This document shows, piece after piece, positions 1 through 6,710 of a stretch of DNA of 64,000 bases. The stretch comes from Chengkuizengella axinellae (GTDB lineage: Bacteria; Bacillota; Bacilli; Paenibacillales; KCTC-33759): positions 1 to 64,000 of the forward strand of contig NZ_JAVAMP010000003.1 of the NCBI RefSeq assembly GCF_030730905.1, given 5' to 3'. Within the stretch, counting starts at the first letter, position 1, and each line of letters begins with the position of its first letter. The notes below the pieces were generated by a model. That model ran no database searches. It saw nothing but the letters and a program-made list of their open reading frames with translations, and was not told the origin of the DNA. The translations under genes were made by a program, and so were the position numbers.

Positions 1-1
1 A

Positions 2-220
2 ACCGAGCACCTATTAGAACAACGAAAACAAATAGAAAACTATAAACCACATATGGTCGTATTCAAAGAGTTAGAACGGAGTTATCGTAAAAGACATGGT
101 GAACGAATGATACCTACATGTCCGAATTGTAGTCGAGGATTTCGTTTTGAAGAGTTATCGGGTTGGGTTAATGAAAGGTTTGAAAAAGGACTTCGAGAAA
201 AGGAGAAATCAAAAGAATAA
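2..220 (+). CDS. Phage hypothetical protein, 5' end cut by window
   Basis: An open frame enters the window and ends at TAA 218-220. The visible 72 residues are highly charged (many Glu, Lys, Arg) and contain one CxxC pair (TCPNC) followed by an aromatic patch, so a small zinc-binding or DNA-associated phage protein is possible. It lies directly before the ArpU-type gene, as early or middle phage genes do. The frame is well supported, the function is unknown, and the start lies outside the window. Confidence 0.55.
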   Translation, partial: TEHLLEQRKQIENYKPHMVVFKELERSYRKRHGERMIPTCPNCSRGFRFEELSGWVNERFEKGLREKEKSKE

Positions 221-242
221 GCGCTCATTTGGGGGTGGGAAA

Positions 243-713
243 ATGATAGAGTTATTTCCAAGTATCACTGAACAAGATAAAGAACAAACGAAATTTTACT
301 TAAAAAAATACCCTGATATGAAAAGTTTGATGAAGGACTTTGAAAAACATGCTTCTGACATGTACCAAACAGATGTTGAAGGAGAAACAGCAAAGAAGGA
401 AAGTAATGAGGAATACTATTCAAATAAGACCGCTAACACTGTAGTGTTTGATGAGAAGAGAAGGTTGATATACTTGGAATATAAAATACTTTCAGAAGCT
501 ATAGAAAGAGCAGTAGCCTTGATTATAGACGAAGAAGAACGGAAAGCAATGTACTATAGACACCTAAGAGGGTACAGCTACAAAGAAGCTATGAATTTCA
601 TGCCTTACACTGTTAGTTCAAAGACATTTGATCGGAGATTGATAGAAGGATTAGTTTCAGTCACTAACACATTAAAACTTTGGGGAGTATTAGAAAGAGA
701 GTGGAAATATTGA
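243..713 (+). CDS. ArpU family phage late-gene transcriptional regulator
   Basis: This 156-residue protein has the size and C-terminal helical, sigma-factor-like layout of the ArpU (autolysin regulator) phage family: a charged N-terminal half, then a helix pair near residues 85-150 with the patch RHLRGYSYKEAM. The family lies just upstream of terminase genes in Firmicute siphophages and is thought to switch on late genes. ATG 243 is chosen because it follows a GGGGGTGGG ribosome site; the frame is open further back to a TTG at 147. Its stop codon TGA is the first triplet of a phased array of TGACGGT repeats, which may be its target. Confidence 0.75.
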   Translation: MIELFPSITEQDKEQTKFYLKKYPDMKSLMKDFEKHASDMYQTDVEGETAKKESNEEYYSNKTANTVVFDEKRRLIYLEYKILSEAIERAVALIIDEEERKAMYYRHLRGYSYKEAMNFMPYTVSSKTFDRRLIEGLVSVTNTLKLWGVLEREWKY

Positions 714-754
714 CGGTAAATTGACGGTAATTAGACGGTCAACTGACGGTTAAA
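711..754 (+). repeat. Four TGACGGT iterons at exact 11-bp spacing
   Basis: TGACGGT begins at 711, 722 and 744, with a one-base variant (AGACGGT) at 733, so the period is exactly 11 bp, about one helical turn. Three of the four copies are followed by AT-rich bases. The array starts at the stop codon of the ArpU-like gene and ends before a terminator. This geometry is typical of cooperative protein binding on one DNA face. Use as an ArpU or other late-switch operator is inferred. Confidence 0.7.
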
Positions 755-788
755 CCATGGTAATATTATATTATGAGATATAAAGGAA

Positions 789-812
789 GGGCGCACATAA
801 GCGCTCTTTTTT
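789..812 (+). terminator. Rho-independent terminator after the ArpU-like gene
   Basis: GGGCGC (789-794) pairs with GCGCTC (801-806) around an ACATAA loop with one G-T pair and is followed by six T. It separates the ArpU unit from the next gene. Confidence 0.75.
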
Positions 813-911
813 ACATTACAGCCCATAGATAAGAGTCCAAGCAAATTGATTAGAATTTTCATAAGATAATGTGAAATGATATTTTAATTTAATGAGTTGG
901 GAGGCGATTTT

Positions 912-1373
912 ATGGGATTAGATAAAGGTCCTTTTGTTGTGGCTGATACGGTTTCAGTTGATGATCCGTATGGAGGGGAAGGCACAATTGTACTTCCCTC
1001 TAGTATAGCTACACCCGTTGCAACTATTAATTTTTGTGTGAAAAACCCACTGAAAACACAAGTATCACTCGATTCAATGGTTCAAATTGCTGTACTACCA
1101 ACTTTTCCGCCAGGTAGCGCTATAGAATTTGCTGTAACATATCAAGTTATCCGAGACGATAACCAAATCATTGCATCGCTTAATGATGAAATGGACTATA
1201 TCACTGCAGTTGCAAATGGAAGACATACAAACTTCCCTAATTTTCCTGTATTAGATGAAAATCCACATACTGGGATCAATACGTATGAACTTGTATGTAC
1301 TAGAACTGCAGGTCAGACTTTAGTCATTTTTGCAGGTTCACGAAGTCTTAAAGCCACAGTATTCACGTTATAG
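912..1373 (+). CDS. Predicted beta-rich accessory (moron) protein
   Basis: This 153-residue protein is rich in Val, Thr, Ile and Pro with short alternating hydrophobic stretches, and looks like a beta-sandwich, as in spore or surface proteins with TNF/C1q-like folds. I do not recognise the family. It has no signal peptide and only two Cys. ATG 912 follows GGGAGG at 899-904 by seven bases; the frame is open back to a TTG at 897 inside that ribosome site. The gene stands alone between two terminators (789-812 and 1420-1445), as independently transcribed prophage cargo does. Confidence 0.7.
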   Translation: MGLDKGPFVVADTVSVDDPYGGEGTIVLPSSIATPVATINFCVKNPLKTQVSLDSMVQIAVLPTFPPGSAIEFAVTYQVIRDDNQIIASLNDEMDYITAVANGRHTNFPNFPVLDENPHTGINTYELVCTRTAGQTLVIFAGSRSLKATVFTL

Positions 1374-1419
1374 AACTATAGTTTGAAAATAAGATCTTAT
1401 ATTTAAACGGATAACAGAA

Positions 1420-1445
1420 AGGACGTAGAGATACGTCTTTTTTTT
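1420..1445 (+). terminator. Terminator after the moron gene
   Basis: GACGTA (1422-1427), loop GAGA and TACGTC (1432-1437) are followed by eight T. Confidence 0.8.
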
Positions 1446-1475
1446 GTTGGGAAAAATAATCATCCAGTTAAATGA

Positions 1476-1504
1476 TTGATAAACAATCAAATGTATTTTA
1501 TATG
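1476..1504 (+). promoter_or_regulatory. Probable sigma-A promoter for the structured leader
   Basis: TTGATA (1476-1481) and TATATG (1499-1504) are separated by 17 bases. Transcription would start near 1511 and run through the 238-base leader into the gene at 1749. Confidence 0.45.
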
Positions 1505-1510
1505 GCTATT

Positions 1511-1748
1511 GGGGTGGGGAGCCAAGGATGATAAGCAAACTAACAACTCATTATTGATATACACTCTGTTCCTGCCTAAGACAACACATTCTCATGACTA
1601 CCTTTGAGAGTTAAATTAAAGGTTGTGTGTTGATCGGACCTCCTTTCTACTCTATTGTGATTCCAGCGATTAAGGAACAGATCGGGAGCGCTAGCGGTGA
1701 GCGTTAATAATCACCGTTATTTGTATTTTATAGGAGGTGTGAGAGTTT
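1511..1748 (+). promoter_or_regulatory. Long structured 5' leader with an anti-Shine-Dalgarno segment
   Basis: About 240 non-coding bases separate a promoter-like site from ATG 1749. Nested complementary pairs can be read: TCTGTTCCT (1565-1573) with AGGAACAGA (1673-1681); CAACACA (1582-1588) with TGTGTTG (1626-1632); ACCTTT (1600-1605) with AAAGGT (1618-1623); and TAGCGGTGA (1692-1700) with TCACCGTTA (1711-1719). ACCTCCT (1638-1644) is an exact complement of the ribosome site AGGAGGT (1732-1738). The pairings are seen in the sequence; control of translation by ligand, protein or temperature is inferred. I do not match it to a known riboswitch class. Confidence 0.5.
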
Positions 1749-1967
1749 ATGCATATGAAGGATTTGTGTGGATTTCATGTTGAAAATGGTGACTTTCTAG
1801 AATCTGAACTCAGTGATAAGAGTTATGAGGTAATTGAGGTTAATCATTATGGAGGATATGAAGTTGATGTTACTGTAGTGGAAGTAGATCAAGATAACAA
1901 TAGGATTGGAGAAGAGTTTGAAGCTGATGCATTATTCTTTTTAAAGGTTAGTGAGATTATTCGTTAA
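1749..1967 (+). CDS. Small phage protein of unknown function
   Basis: A 72-residue acidic protein beginning at ATG 1749, eleven bases past AGGAGGT. It is rich in Glu, Asp and Val with no Cys pair, membrane segment or recognised domain. The ribosome site can pair with ACCTCCT in its own long leader, so its translation may be controlled. A hairpin follows at 1970-2001. Confidence 0.6.
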   Translation: MHMKDLCGFHVENGDFLESELSDKSYEVIEVNHYGGYEVDVTVVEVDQDNNRIGEEFEADALFFLKVSEIIR

Positions 1968-1969
1968 GA

Positions 1970-2001
1970 AGTCCCTATTAAGATTACTCTCAACAGGGAC
2001 T
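1970..2001 (+). terminator. Hairpin, weak terminator candidate
   Basis: AGTCCCT (1970-1976) and AGGGACT (1995-2001) form a perfect 7-bp stem with an 18-base loop. No T-run follows, so it may only stabilise or process the transcript. Confidence 0.35.
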
Positions 2002-2071
2002 AATACAAACAACTTGCTTTTATATTATTCCAAATAGCAAATTAAATATAAGTATTATATGGGGTGAGTAA

Positions 2072-2287
2072 ATGGTGGTTGAAAGGAATGAGGAAGAAAA
2101 AATGACTAAATATAAATTTTGGTTTACTAACGGGAGATTTGTAGGTGTTGAGTTGAATGATGAAGAATTTGAAGAACTGAAAAATGATTGGTGTGTTGAA
2201 GGTAAAAACAAACTAGCATTAGGAAACGTTTTGATTAATTTAGATGAGGTTTGCTACATTTCTAATGAACATAATGAGGAGGTATAG
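2072..2287 (+). CDS. Small acidic phage protein
   Basis: A 71-residue protein whose ATG 2072 follows GGGGTGAG. The N-terminal part is charged; the segment KYKFWFTNGRFVGVEL looks like a beta-hairpin and is followed by an acidic helix. This shape is common among short phage proteins encoded before terminase. Function unknown. A second ATG at 2102, preceded by AGGAAGAA, is an alternative start. A cluster of short genes with little space between them follows. Confidence 0.6.
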   Translation: MVVERNEEEKMTKYKFWFTNGRFVGVELNDEEFEELKNDWCVEGKNKLALGNVLINLDEVCYISNEHNEEV

Positions 2288-2290
2288 TAG

Positions 2291-2392
2291 ATGCTCAAGA
2301 AACTATGGAACAGATTCATTAGAAGTACAACACATATGGCTACACCACATGCAAGGAACAGGAAAGAGCGTAGGCATGGGAGATCAATATAG
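2291..2392 (+). CDS. Very basic 33-residue peptide
   Basis: ATG 2291 to TAG 2390 encodes 33 residues with about a third Arg, Lys or His (MLKKLWNRFIR at the start). It starts four bases after the upstream stop, and GAGGAGGTA lies just before it. Size and charge suggest an RNA- or DNA-binding phage peptide, but I see no family. Too short for certainty. Confidence 0.4.
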   Translation: MLKKLWNRFIRSTTHMATPHARNRKERRHGRSI

Positions 2393-2404
2393 GAGTGAAT
2401 GAGA

Positions 2405-2554
2405 ATGGATGCTTTTACTAAAGAGTTTAAACAATTAGTCGGGGAATCGGAAGAAGCGAGAAAGGAACATAACAGAATAAGCAAAGAGATTAAAGAAGGT
2501 AAAGTGTCTTTGGGGAAAAGGGTGAGAGAGAGGAGGACACGTATTAATGGCTAA
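2405..2554 (+). CDS. Short helical phage protein
   Basis: A 49-residue protein from ATG 2405, with a ribosome site (AGGAG) at 2391-2395. It is a single charged, probably coiled-coil helix and ends basic (KRVRERRTRING). Its stop overlaps the next start by eight bases, which suggests translational coupling. Function unknown. Confidence 0.45.
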   Translation: MDAFTKEFKQLVGESEEARKEHNRISKEIKEGKVSLGKRVRERRTRING

Positions 2555-2780
2555 GTTAACAAAACAAGATGATATATACATCAAGCAAATGGAATCATGG
2601 TTAAAGGAACAGGAAGCTTATAAAAAACAAATTAAGACTAACATTGAGACATCTAGCGAGATTGTAAGACAGAATAAAATACAACTGAAATGGGCTAACA
2701 AGAGAATAAAGGTTGCAGTAAAAGAATATAACGAGTGGAGAGTAGAAAAGGGATTGGATGAGATTGAATATAATGTTTAA
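2547..2780 (+). CDS. Coiled-coil phage protein
   Basis: A 77-residue protein from ATG 2547 after AGGAGGA. Nearly the whole length is a charged amphipathic helix with repeated Lys, Glu and Gln, as in small phage scaffold or regulator proteins. It overlaps the previous gene and is followed at once by a strong terminator, so it closes this small operon. Function unknown. Confidence 0.6.
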   Translation: MAKLTKQDDIYIKQMESWLKEQEAYKKQIKTNIETSSEIVRQNKIQLKWANKRIKVAVKEYNEWRVEKGLDEIEYNV

Positions 2781-2784
2781 CTTC

Positions 2785-2809
2785 AAGCACTTACAGTAGT
2801 GCTTTTTAT
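2785..2809 (+). terminator. Rho-independent terminator
   Basis: AAGCACT (2785-2791) and AGTGCTT (2798-2804) enclose a six-base loop; a T-run follows. Confidence 0.8.
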
Positions 2810-2846
2810 TATGTCTAAAACAATAAAAAAAGAAAGGTTGATAAGA

Positions 2847-3272
2847 ATGACGAATGAAAAACTATATGACTTTTATGATCGATTAATTTATATGAGAGAT
2901 AATGAAATGTTAAGTTCTGAATTAGTAGATAGTTATAAGTGGTTAATGCTTACTGTAGAATACCAACAAAAGAAAATAGAGGAGTTAGAACAGATTGCAT
3001 TAGATGAAGAAGGTATTGCAATAGCCTTTGAAGGGTATGAGGGTAATTATCATGTTGATGATGATGAAGAACAAACAGAGTATAGATATAAAGTTGAAGA
3101 TAAAGAAAGGTTTCATAAATTCATAAAAGCACATTTACTTGATCAAAAGGATTCAGATACAGGAATGTCTTGGGTTGGTTTAATGTATGACGAACTATTT
3201 GAATACCTAATTGAAGAAGCGTATTTATTTGAGTTGGTGGATGAAGGTGTTTTGGTGAAGAGTAGTATATAA
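2847..3272 (+). CDS. Acidic phage hypothetical protein
   Basis: A 141-residue, strongly acidic, mainly helical protein; the middle contains a DDDEEQ run. ATG 2847 is used because GAAAGG lies nine bases before it; the frame extends back to ATG 2811 and into the terminator hairpin, where no ribosome site is seen. It may be a nucleic-acid mimic or a partner of a basic phage protein, but that is speculation. No family recognised. Confidence 0.6.
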   Translation: MTNEKLYDFYDRLIYMRDNEMLSSELVDSYKWLMLTVEYQQKKIEELEQIALDEEGIAIAFEGYEGNYHVDDDEEQTEYRYKVEDKERFHKFIKAHLLDQKDSDTGMSWVGLMYDELFEYLIEEAYLFELVDEGVLVKSSI

Positions 3273-3323
3273 CGGTATCTCAAGATACTGAGTGATATCG
3301 ATTATAAGAAAGGATGATGAAAG

Positions 3324-3566
3324 ATGAAACATATTTACGTTAAATCTGTAGAGAGTTTTACTGTGACCAATAACGTCAACGGAGTTGTAGCCGAAGTAAA
3401 AGAAGGAGAAGAATTCAAGGCTACATTGTATGAAGAGACTGAGGAGTATTTCACAACGGACTCTAAGAAAAGAAGAGTGTATGTTGGTGCGGTAGATGCG
3501 GAGGGTGTTATTAATATTGAAGACTATTTTAGGTTGCTACCAGTAAGTGAAAACAAAAGAAGTTAG
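3324..3566 (+). CDS. Small beta-rich phage protein
   Basis: An 80-residue protein from ATG 3324, preceded by AAAGGATGATGAA. The alternating hydrophobic pattern (VKSVESFTV, GVVAEVKEGEEF) suggests an SH3-like or OB-like small barrel. No motif identifies it. It lies in a run of short genes before the HNH and terminase genes. Confidence 0.55.
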   Translation: MKHIYVKSVESFTVTNNVNGVVAEVKEGEEFKATLYEETEEYFTTDSKKRRVYVGAVDAEGVINIEDYFRLLPVSENKRS

Positions 3567-3588
3567 AAATTAATAGGAGGTATTATTG

Positions 3589-3723
3589 ATGGATGTTATA
3601 TGTTTATGGCCTATGAGAATTAATGGGGAAGAAGTGCCTATTGGCAAGAAAATTTCTTTAGATAAGGAAGAAGAGTTAATTCTAATAAAAGATGGTTACG
3701 CTGAAGAAGCAAATGAAGAGTAA
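3589..3723 (+). CDS. 44-residue phage protein
   Basis: ATG 3589 follows TAGGAGG by eight bases and runs to TAA 3721. The product is acidic, with the pattern of a short beta-hairpin plus a helix. The stop overlaps the next start (ATG 3713) by eleven bases, consistent with coupled translation. Function unknown. Confidence 0.45.
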   Translation: MDVICLWPMRINGEEVPIGKKISLDKEEELILIKDGYAEEANEE

Positions 3724-3853
3724 ACTAATGACACACTATTGTATTGATAAAGCATGCGGTTATGAAGAAACAAATCATAAGATACGGGATGGAATAAAGT
3801 GTCCTAAATGTAAAGGGCCAGTTATGAGTGTTCATCCAGATAAAAAAGAATAG
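3713..3853 (+). CDS. Small zinc-ribbon phage protein
   Basis: 46 residues from ATG 3713 to TAG 3851. Four Cys are arranged as C-x4-C ... C-x2-C (YCIDKACGY ... KCPKCKGP), the pattern of a minimal zinc ribbon. It overlaps the preceding gene. A role in binding nucleic acid or stabilising a partner is inferred from the ribbon only. Confidence 0.5.
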   Translation: MKSKLMTHYCIDKACGYEETNHKIRDGIKCPKCKGPVMSVHPDKKE

Positions 3854-3883
3854 AAAAAAGAAGCATGAAATGGAGGGGATATT

Positions 3884-4105
3884 ATGAGCAAAGGAGCTTC
3901 GTTAGATTATAAGTGTAGAAGATGTGGCAAGGTAGTTAAAGATTCACATGTACCTGATGGTACATTAGCGGTTGTCTATCTTACTATTGGCGCACAGTTT
4001 CCAAAGGAATGGGGTGATACAGCGGTGAATATGATATCCTCACATCATTGTAGTGATGGGAACATAGGTGTGATAGATCTAATTGGTTGTGAGTTCGATA
4101 AATAA
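3884..4105 (+). CDS. Small Cys/His phage protein
   Basis: A 73-residue protein from ATG 3884 behind GGAGGGGATATT. It has CRRCGK near residue 11 and SSHHCSDG near residue 53, which could form one zinc site. Its TAA is directly followed by the ATG of the HNH gene, so both are translated from one message. Function unknown. Confidence 0.6.
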   Translation: MSKGASLDYKCRRCGKVVKDSHVPDGTLAVVYLTIGAQFPKEWGDTAVNMISSHHCSDGNIGVIDLIGCEFDK

Positions 4106-4426
4106 ATGAAAACAACAAAACCATTTTATAAAAGTGCTGCATGGAAGTCTATGCGGTTATTTGTATTACAAAGAGATAGTTACTTATGTCAAAGGTGTTT
4201 AAGAATGGATAGACTCACACAAGCAAACATAGTACATCACATCAAAGAGTTAGAAGATTATCCAGAGTTAGCATTAGATCCTAATAACTTAGAGAGTGTT
4301 TGTGCAACATGTCATAACCAACTTCACCCTGAGAAAGGGGAAGGAAAGAAATTAAAAGATAGAGCAGAAATAAGATCAAGAAGAATTAAGGTGATAGAAG
4401 TGAAAGCCAATGTTGAGGAGGTATGA
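4106..4426 (+). CDS. HNH endonuclease, terminase-associated
   Basis: This 106-residue protein carries the full HNH signature: CQRC near residue 29, VHHIKEL near 48, the central Asn in DPNNLESVC, then CATCHNQLH. Phage HNH proteins of this type are encoded next to terminase genes in HK97-like cos phages and assist specific cleavage at the packaging site. ATG 4106 abuts the preceding stop. About 240 bp separate it from TerS, and that gap holds a possible cos region. Confidence 0.9.
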   Translation: MKTTKPFYKSAAWKSMRLFVLQRDSYLCQRCLRMDRLTQANIVHHIKELEDYPELALDPNNLESVCATCHNQLHPEKGEGKKLKDRAEIRSRRIKVIEVKANVEEV

Positions 4427-4435
4427 GGGGTGACA

Positions 4436-4564
4436 ATGAAAGCTAAGTGTACAAACTGTGGTGATGAACTAGAACAAGAACAACCACAAAATTGGGAAGC
4501 TTATTGTAATAAGGAAGAGTGTAGGGATGCAGCTATAGAAAAGGTGATAAATCTGAGTGGATAG
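4436..4564 (+). CDS. Tiny zinc-finger phage protein
   Basis: 42 residues from ATG 4436 (GTG 4430 is an in-frame alternative) to TAG 4562. It contains CTNCGD, then CNKEEC, a treble-clef-like four-Cys site. It sits between HNH and the TerS leader. Function unknown. Confidence 0.5.
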   Translation: MKAKCTNCGDELEQEQPQNWEAYCNKEECRDAAIEKVINLSG

Positions 4565-4666
4565 CCCCCCCTACCCATAAAGTTAAGAGTAAGATATCCA
4601 GAGACCGGACCCGCACATTCGTTCACACCGCAGAAGAATTTTTCATGAAAGGGGGGTAACGCAAAT
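4565..4666 (+). other. Candidate cos / packaging-start region
   Basis: About 100 non-coding bases lie between the HNH module and TerS, where cos sites of HNH-encoding siphophages usually lie. It contains a C7 run, the GC-rich segment GACCGGACCCGCAC (4602-4615) in an AT-rich genome, and a G6 run before TerS that can pair with the C-run. The overhang cannot be read from the prophage alone. Location is seen; function is inferred. Confidence 0.4.
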
Positions 4667-4981
4667 ATGGCTGTACCCACTGCTAAGAAAATACGTGAAT
4701 ATTTAGGTGACTCTTATGAGGAATCAGACGAGGAGTTAATTAAACTTTATATTGAAACGCATCAGTTTTATAGGAGGTTGCAAAAGGAAGTAAAGAATGG
4801 TGATTTGATGTATGAACACACGAATAAAGCAGGTTTTCCCAACCTTATAAAAAACCCCCTTTCCATTGAACTGACTAAGACGGTGCAAACTTTGAATAAC
4901 CTTTTGAAGTCTCTTGGCCTAACTCCTGCACAGCGTAAGAAAGTGGTGAACGAGGATGATGACGGATTCGACAACTTCTAA
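4667..4981 (+). CDS. terS: Terminase small subunit, P27 family
   Basis: A 104-residue, mostly helical protein with an N-terminal segment AKKIREYLG and a C-terminal KSLGLTPAQRKKV motif typical of P27-type small terminases, which recognise phage DNA and recruit the large subunit. It overlaps the start of TerL by 26 bases. A GAAAGGGGGG ribosome site precedes ATG 4667. Family and context both support the call. Confidence 0.85.
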   Translation: MAVPTAKKIREYLGDSYEESDEELIKLYIETHQFYRRLQKEVKNGDLMYEHTNKAGFPNLIKNPLSIELTKTVQTLNNLLKSLGLTPAQRKKVVNEDDDGFDNF

Positions 4982-6695
4982 TAGTTTTAGTGTTTCTATT
5001 TTAGGAAAACCGTCTGAGACACTCCTAACCAATTGGTATGCTGAACAAGTAGTAAAGGGAATAATCATAGCATCAAATAAGGTGGTTTTAGCTTGTAGAA
5101 GGCACTTGAATGACTTAAAAAGGCAAGGGAATGATGATTTTCCTTATGTTTTTGATGTAGAAAAAGGGCATAGGCCCATTAAGTTTATCGAGACTTTTTG
5201 CAAACCGTCTAAAGGGAAGTTTAAGCAAATGATTATGCAACCTTGGCAGCATTTCATTATTGGTAATTTATATGGGTGGGTTCATAAAGACACAGGGTTA
5301 AGGCGCTTTACTGAGGGCCTTATTTTTGTTGCTCGTAAAAATGGGAAATCAGGATTGGCTTCAGGATTATCAATATATGGGTGTACAAAGGATGGAGAAA
5401 GAGGGGCTGATATCTATGTTTTAGCCAACAGTATGAAACAAGCAAGAAAAACTATCTTTGATGAATGTAAAAAGATGATAAAGGCCTCTCCCAAATTAAA
5501 GAAAAGAATAAAAGCGTTGAGAGACATTATAGAATATGAACAAACTAACTCCATAATTGAACCCCAAGCATCGGATTCAGAAAAATTAGATGGTTTAAAT
5601 ACTCACATGGCTTTATTTGATGAAATCCATGAGTACAAAGAATACGATCTGATTAATATCATAAAAAACTCAATAGATGCTAGGGAACAACCATTATTAC
5701 TTTATATAACCACTGCAGGATATCAACTTGATGGACCATTAGTTGATTATTACGAAATGGCCACAGATGTTTTAGAGGGAGTAATTAACGATGAAAGAAC
5801 ATTTTATTATATTGCAGAATTAGATAGTGAAAAAGAAATTGATAACCCTGAAATGTGGTACAAAGCAAACCCAAACTTAGGTGTGACATTTGATTTACAA
5901 AAACTTATTGACGCTTGGAACAAGAGAAAGAATGTGCCTAAAGAAAAATCAGATATGATTGTTAAAAGATTCAATATATTTGTGAAATCAGATGAAATGT
6001 CATTCTTAGATTTTTCCACACTTAAAAAAAACAATAAAAATCTTGATGTTGAACAGTTGAAAGGTATGACAGCAGTTGGAGGGTTTGATTTATCCGAAAC
6101 TGAAGATTTTACAAGTGCATGCCTAGAAATCCCTCTCTTAGATACAGGTGAGGTTTTTGTGCTTTCTCATTCTTGGGTTCCTGAAAAGAAAGTGGAACTT
6201 AATAATGAGAAAATCCCCTACTTAGAATGGCAAAATGAAGGTCTTTTAACTATATCCAAAGGTGAGTATATCACTAAAGAAGATATATATGATTGGTTCG
6301 TTGAAAAGTCCAAGTATTTTCATATACAAAAAATAACTTATGATCCTGCTAAAGCTTACCGACTAGTAAAAGACTTGGATGCTTATGGTTTTGCAATGGA
6401 AGTAGTTAGACAAGGGGCCTTAACTCTTAGTCCGGCACTAAAGGATATAAAAGAATTATTTTTAGACGGAAAAGTTATCTTTAATAACAATAGAATGCTT
6501 AGATGGTATATCAACAACGTCAAATTGGTTGAGGATAGAAACCGAAATTGGTTGCCAACTAAACAAAATCGTTACAGGAAAATAGATGGATTTGCTGCTG
6601 TATTAAATTCTCACTCTGAAGTCATGAAATTAATGGTAGAACCTAAGGGAAGTGGAGATATAAACGTAGTATCTATGAAAGATCTAATGAATTAA
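4956..6695 (+). CDS. terL: Terminase large subunit
   Basis: This 579-residue packaging motor has a Walker A variant ARKNGKSG at residues 126-133, a Walker B MALFDEIH at 218-225, and a nuclease-domain acidic motif GGFDLSETEDFTS near 370. Length and motifs match the Terminase_1 family of HK97-like phages. It translocates DNA into the prohead and cuts at the packaging site. The start (ATG 4956 or 4959) lies inside TerS after GAACGAGG, so expression is coupled. The portal gene follows after 15 bases. Confidence 0.95.
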   Translation: MMTDSTTSNSFSVSILGKPSETLLTNWYAEQVVKGIIIASNKVVLACRRHLNDLKRQGNDDFPYVFDVEKGHRPIKFIETFCKPSKGKFKQMIMQPWQHFIIGNLYGWVHKDTGLRRFTEGLIFVARKNGKSGLASGLSIYGCTKDGERGADIYVLANSMKQARKTIFDECKKMIKASPKLKKRIKALRDIIEYEQTNSIIEPQASDSEKLDGLNTHMALFDEIHEYKEYDLINIIKNSIDAREQPLLLYITTAGYQLDGPLVDYYEMATDVLEGVINDERTFYYIAELDSEKEIDNPEMWYKANPNLGVTFDLQKLIDAWNKRKNVPKEKSDMIVKRFNIFVKSDEMSFLDFSTLKKNNKNLDVEQLKGMTAVGGFDLSETEDFTSACLEIPLLDTGEVFVLSHSWVPEKKVELNNEKIPYLEWQNEGLLTISKGEYITKEDIYDWFVEKSKYFHIQKITYDPAKAYRLVKDLDAYGFAMEVVRQGALTLSPALKDIKELFLDGKVIFNNNRMLRWYINNVKLVEDRNRNWLPTKQNRYRKIDGFAAVLNSHSEVMKLMVEPKGSGDINVVSMKDLMN

Positions 6696-6710
6696 GAAGG
6701 AGGTGAGGGA

